Source: Chlorobiales bacterium | Lineage (GTDB): Bacteria > Bacteroidota > Chlorobiia > Chlorobiales > Chlorobiaceae | Reading direction: 5' to 3' | DNA: 17,878 nt | Assembly: GCA_022360355.1 (NCBI GenBank) | Contig: JAKSCY010000119.1 | Span: 1-17,878, forward strand | Part shown: positions 15,736 through 17,878 of the stretch, piece by piece | Layout: the number at the start of each line of letters is the position of its first letter | How positions within the stretch are numbered: the first letter of the stretch is position 1 | The notes under the pieces: model-generated | Told to the model about the DNA's origin: nothing | The model's database searches: none | Seen by the model: the letters and a program-made list of their open reading frames with translations, nothing else | Position numbers and translations under genes: made by a program

Positions 15736-17337
15736 ATGAACCTCGAGCAGGAAATAGAAAAGAGGAAAACCTTTGCCATCATAAGCCACCCCGATGCGGG
15801 AAAAACCACTCTGACAGAGAAGTTTCTGCTTTTCGGAGGAGCAATCAAAACAGCCGGAGCCGTCAAGCAGAATAAAATAAAAAAATCCGCAACGAGCGAC
15901 TTTATGGAGATAGAGAAGCAACGCGGCATTTCCGTTGCCACCTCCGTCATGGGTTTTGAATACAGGGGCAAAAAAGTCAACATCCTCGACACTCCCGGTC
16001 ACAAGGATTTTGCCGAAGACACCTATCGCACCCTCACCGCAGTGGACAGTGTAATCCTGGTCGTGGACAGCGTCAAGGGTGTTGAAGAACAAACCGAAAG
16101 GCTCATGGAAGTCTGCAGGATGCGCAAAACACCTGTCATCATCTTTGTCAACAAAATGGACCGCGAGGGCAGAAACCCTTTCGAGATCCTCGATGAGCTT
16201 GAAGAAAAACTGCAGATAAACGTCCGCCCTCTTACCTGGCCAATCAGTCAGGGACAAAGTTTTCAGGGAGTTTACAACCTCTATGAAAAACAGCTCAACC
16301 TGTTTAAACCGGACCAGACGAAAATAAGCGAACACTCTGTTGAAATACAGGGAATAGACGACCCGGAGCTCGACCGGTGGGTACCGACAATATTCAGCAA
16401 CCAGCTGCGGGAGGATATCGAACTCATAGATGGGGTCTATGAACCCTTCAATACAGATCTTTACCTTGAAGGAATACTCGCGCCGGTGTTTTTCGGCAGC
16501 GCGGTCAACAATTTCGGAGTCAGGGAGATGCTTGAAACGTTTCTTGATATTGCCCCAAGTCCTGATGAACGGGAAACCGACCAGCGAATCGTGAATGCAA
16601 CCGAAACAAAACTGACCGGCTTTGTGTTCAAGATCCACGCCAACCTCGACCCGAATCACCGTGACCGCACGGCATTTTTGAAAATCTGTTCCGGAAAGTT
16701 TGAACGCAACAAGTTTTACCATCACACACGTCTTGGCAAAAAAATGCGTTTCGCCAATCCCACCCAGTTCATGGCCAACGAAAAAAACCTTATCGAGGAC
16801 GCCTGGCCCGGCGATGTTATTGGCCTCTACGACAACGGGAACCTCAAAATCGGCGACACGCTCACAGAAGGAGAAGAATTGCAGTTCAGAGGGATTCCCA
16901 GCTTTTCTCCCGAGATTTTCAAGGAGGTCGTCAACCGTGACCCGTTCAAGGCCAAACAGCTTGAAAAAGGCATTCGTCAGCTCACTGAAGAAGGTGTCGC
17001 ACAGTTGTTCATACAATACGGCAACAGGAAAATCGTTGGCACTGTCGGCGAGCTTCAGTTCGATGTCATCCGTTTCAGACTCGAGCATGAATACGGCGCG
17101 AAATGCGATTTCATGCCGCTACGCTACTTCAAGGCATTCTGGATAACGCCCGCCGACAACATCCAGTTCGAGGAGTTCATTCGCCGGAAATCATCGGTTA
17201 TTGCGGAAGACAAAGAGGGTCACCCCGTCTTTTTCGCCGAAAGCGAATGGATGCTCAACGTCGCAAAGGAAAACTACCCCGGCGTCATCTTCCATGAAAC
17301 ATCCGAATTCAAGACTGACACCGTACCAGAGTCCTGA
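15736..17337 (+). CDS. prfC: peptide chain release factor 3
   Basis: 533 residues, full length for RF3 (about 525-535). A translational GTPase: G1 SHPDAGKTT (17-25), switch I region with [10 protein letters not shown] (61-70), G3 [10 protein letters not shown] (83-92; catalytic His89), and G4 FVNKMDREG (137-145). After the G domain come the beta-barrel domain II and the RF3-specific domain III ([32 protein letters not shown]). The [19 protein letters not shown] opening and [15 protein letters not shown] are RF3 marks that separate it from EF-G. It recycles RF1/RF2 from the ribosome after termination. ATG 15736 has no clear Shine-Dalgarno. A 458-codon open frame on the opposite strand is a shadow. 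The gene is divergent from pgm. Confidence 0.98.
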   Translation: MNLEQEIEKRKTFAIISHPDAGKTTLTEKFLLFGGAIKTAGAVKQNKIKKSATSDFMEIEKQRGISVATSVMGFEYRGKKVNILDTPGHKDFAEDTYRTLTAVDSVILVVDSVKGVEEQTERLMEVCRMRKTPVIIFVNKMDREGRNPFEILDELEEKLQINVRPLTWPISQGQSFQGVYNLYEKQLNLFKPDQTKISEHSVEIQGIDDPELDRWVPTIFSNQLREDIELIDGVYEPFNTDLYLEGILAPVFFGSAVNNFGVREMLETFLDIAPSPDERETDQRIVNATETKLTGFVFKIHANLDPNHRDRTAFLKICSGKFERNKFYHHTRLGKKMRFANPTQFMANEKNLIEDAWPGDVIGLYDNGNLKIGDTLTEGEELQFRGIPSFSPEIFKEVVNRDPFKAKQLEKGIRQLTEEGVAQLFIQYGNRKIVGTVGELQFDVIRFRLEHEYGAKCDFMPLRYFKAFWITPADNIQFEEFIRRKSSVIAEDKEGHPVFFAESEWMLNVAKENYPGVIFHETSEFKTDTVPES

Positions 17338-17339
17338 GC

Positions 17340-17363
17340 CGGCTTGATAGACCCCTGAAGCCG
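17340..17363 (+). terminator. weak hairpin after prfC (possible terminator, no U-run)
   Basis: CGGCTT (17340-17345) pairs with AAGCCG (17358-17363) over a 12-nt loop, starting three bases after the prfC stop. A C-rich stretch follows instead of Us, so intrinsic termination is doubtful. The remaining gap to 17501 shows no other clear signal. Confidence 0.25.
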
Positions 17364-17501
17364 TCTCCCCCGGCACGCATGGAAACAAAGGGATGGTTCT
17401 GAATATTCTCTGCAGAAACCACATGAAGTTTCCCGAATATTTCATATTTTTCATGGAGAAACCGTAATAAATCAGCATAACAGCCGATAAACCCCCTTCG
17501 C

Positions 17502-17878
17502 ATGAAAAAACGACGCTTCGGCAATACCGGCATGAACATCACGCCGATCGGTTTCGGTAGCTGGGCAATCGGCGGCGCAGGCTGGTCACACGGCTGGGGA
17601 CTGCAGGACGACAACAGGGCTGTCGAAGCTGTTGAGCGAGCCGTGGAACTCGGCATAAACTGGATAGACACAGCAGCCGTCTACGGCCTCGGCCATTCGG
17701 AGGAACTGATCGGGAAGGTTCTTGCCGGTTTGAAAAACAAGCCTCTGGTTTTCACCAAATGCTCACTTGTCTGGAACGACAACCGCCGGATCGGCAACAG
17801 TCTCAAGGCGGATTCCATCAGACGGGAATGCGAGGCGAGTCTCAAGCGCCTGAATGTTGATGCCATAGACCTCTACCA
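17502..17878 (+). CDS. aldo/keto reductase, N-terminal part (runs off right edge)
   Basis: The first 125 residues of an aldo/keto reductase, an NADPH-dependent TIM-barrel oxidoreductase. It starts MKKRRFGNTGMNITPIGFGS, the usual AKR first strands. NWIDTAAVYGLGHSEELIG (53-71) provides the catalytic Asp56 and Tyr61 of the tetrad, and VFTKCSL supplies Lys86; the catalytic His would follow just past the edge. SIRRECEASLKRLNVDAIDLY matches the helix before it. The closest groups are AKR11/12-like or general 'aldo/keto reductase' enzymes; the substrate is unknown. The gene lies 164 bp after prfC on the same strand, with no visible Shine-Dalgarno before ATG 17502. Confidence 0.93.
   Translation, partial: MKKRRFGNTGMNITPIGFGSWAIGGAGWSHGWGLQDDNRAVEAVERAVELGINWIDTAAVYGLGHSEELIGKVLAGLKNKPLVFTKCSLVWNDNRRIGNSLKADSIRRECEASLKRLNVDAIDLY

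Noticed and set aside
15712..17088. A 458-codon open frame on the minus strand opposite prfC
   Set aside because: It lies wholly against a clear RF3 gene, its translation has no recognisable domain, and antisense open frames of this kind arise from the codon pattern of the real gene.
1..17878. Mobile elements, CRISPR arrays, defence systems, tRNA or rRNA genes
   Set aside because: No spaced repeats of CRISPR size, no transposase or integrase motif, no defence-type gene cluster, and no tRNA-like T-loop in the gaps.

Overview
The window reads as a core chromosomal region of a strictly anaerobic, Gram-negative bacterium. The protein sequences look most like green sulfur bacteria (Chlorobi, Chlorobium/Prosthecochloris type); that assignment is my recollection of the families and was not tested by a search. 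Supporting hints are an oxygen-sensitive class III ribonucleotide reductase, KdsC (lipopolysaccharide Kdo synthesis), a class II fumarase suited to a reductive TCA cycle, and a biotin-type carboxyltransferase beside an OadG-like subunit. Base composition and codon style look even throughout. I see no transposase, integrase, phage gene, CRISPR array, tRNA or rRNA.

Layout. 1-1338 (minus): UspA-type stress protein, OadG-like membrane subunit, then the start of an OadA/PycB-type carboxyltransferase that runs off the left edge. 1550-3115 (plus): a fusion of an aminoglycoside-phosphotransferase-like kinase with a P-loop kinase. 3112-6592 (minus): kdsC, then htpG (Hsp90), then a ferritin-like/VIT1 fusion 33 bp behind htpG; a perfect palindrome and direct repeats precede htpG. 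6593-7082 is a 490-bp AT-rich divergent intergenic region. 7083-7931 (plus): an orphan ModD-type phosphoribosyltransferase. 7999-11286 (minus): nrdD-nrdG with overlapping ATGA, closed by a clear intrinsic terminator and headed by a well-conserved cobalamin riboswitch. 11368-15503 (minus): a PPK2 polyphosphate kinase, fumC and pgm. 15736-17878 (plus): prfC (RF3), then a truncated aldo/keto reductase.

How it fits together. The strongest regulatory story is the B12 riboswitch on the B12-independent, oxygen-sensitive ribonucleotide reductase. Such a switch normally lowers a B12-free isozyme when cobalamin is plentiful, which predicts a B12-dependent class II reductase elsewhere in the genome. fumC, pgm, ppk2 and the carboxyltransferase serve central carbon and energy-storage metabolism. 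htpG with the ferritin/VIT1 gene suggests a stress and iron-handling link. I found no wholly new multi-gene system. The better leads are the riboswitch-nrdDG unit and its leader, the unusual upstream region of htpG, the orphan ModD and the two fusion proteins.
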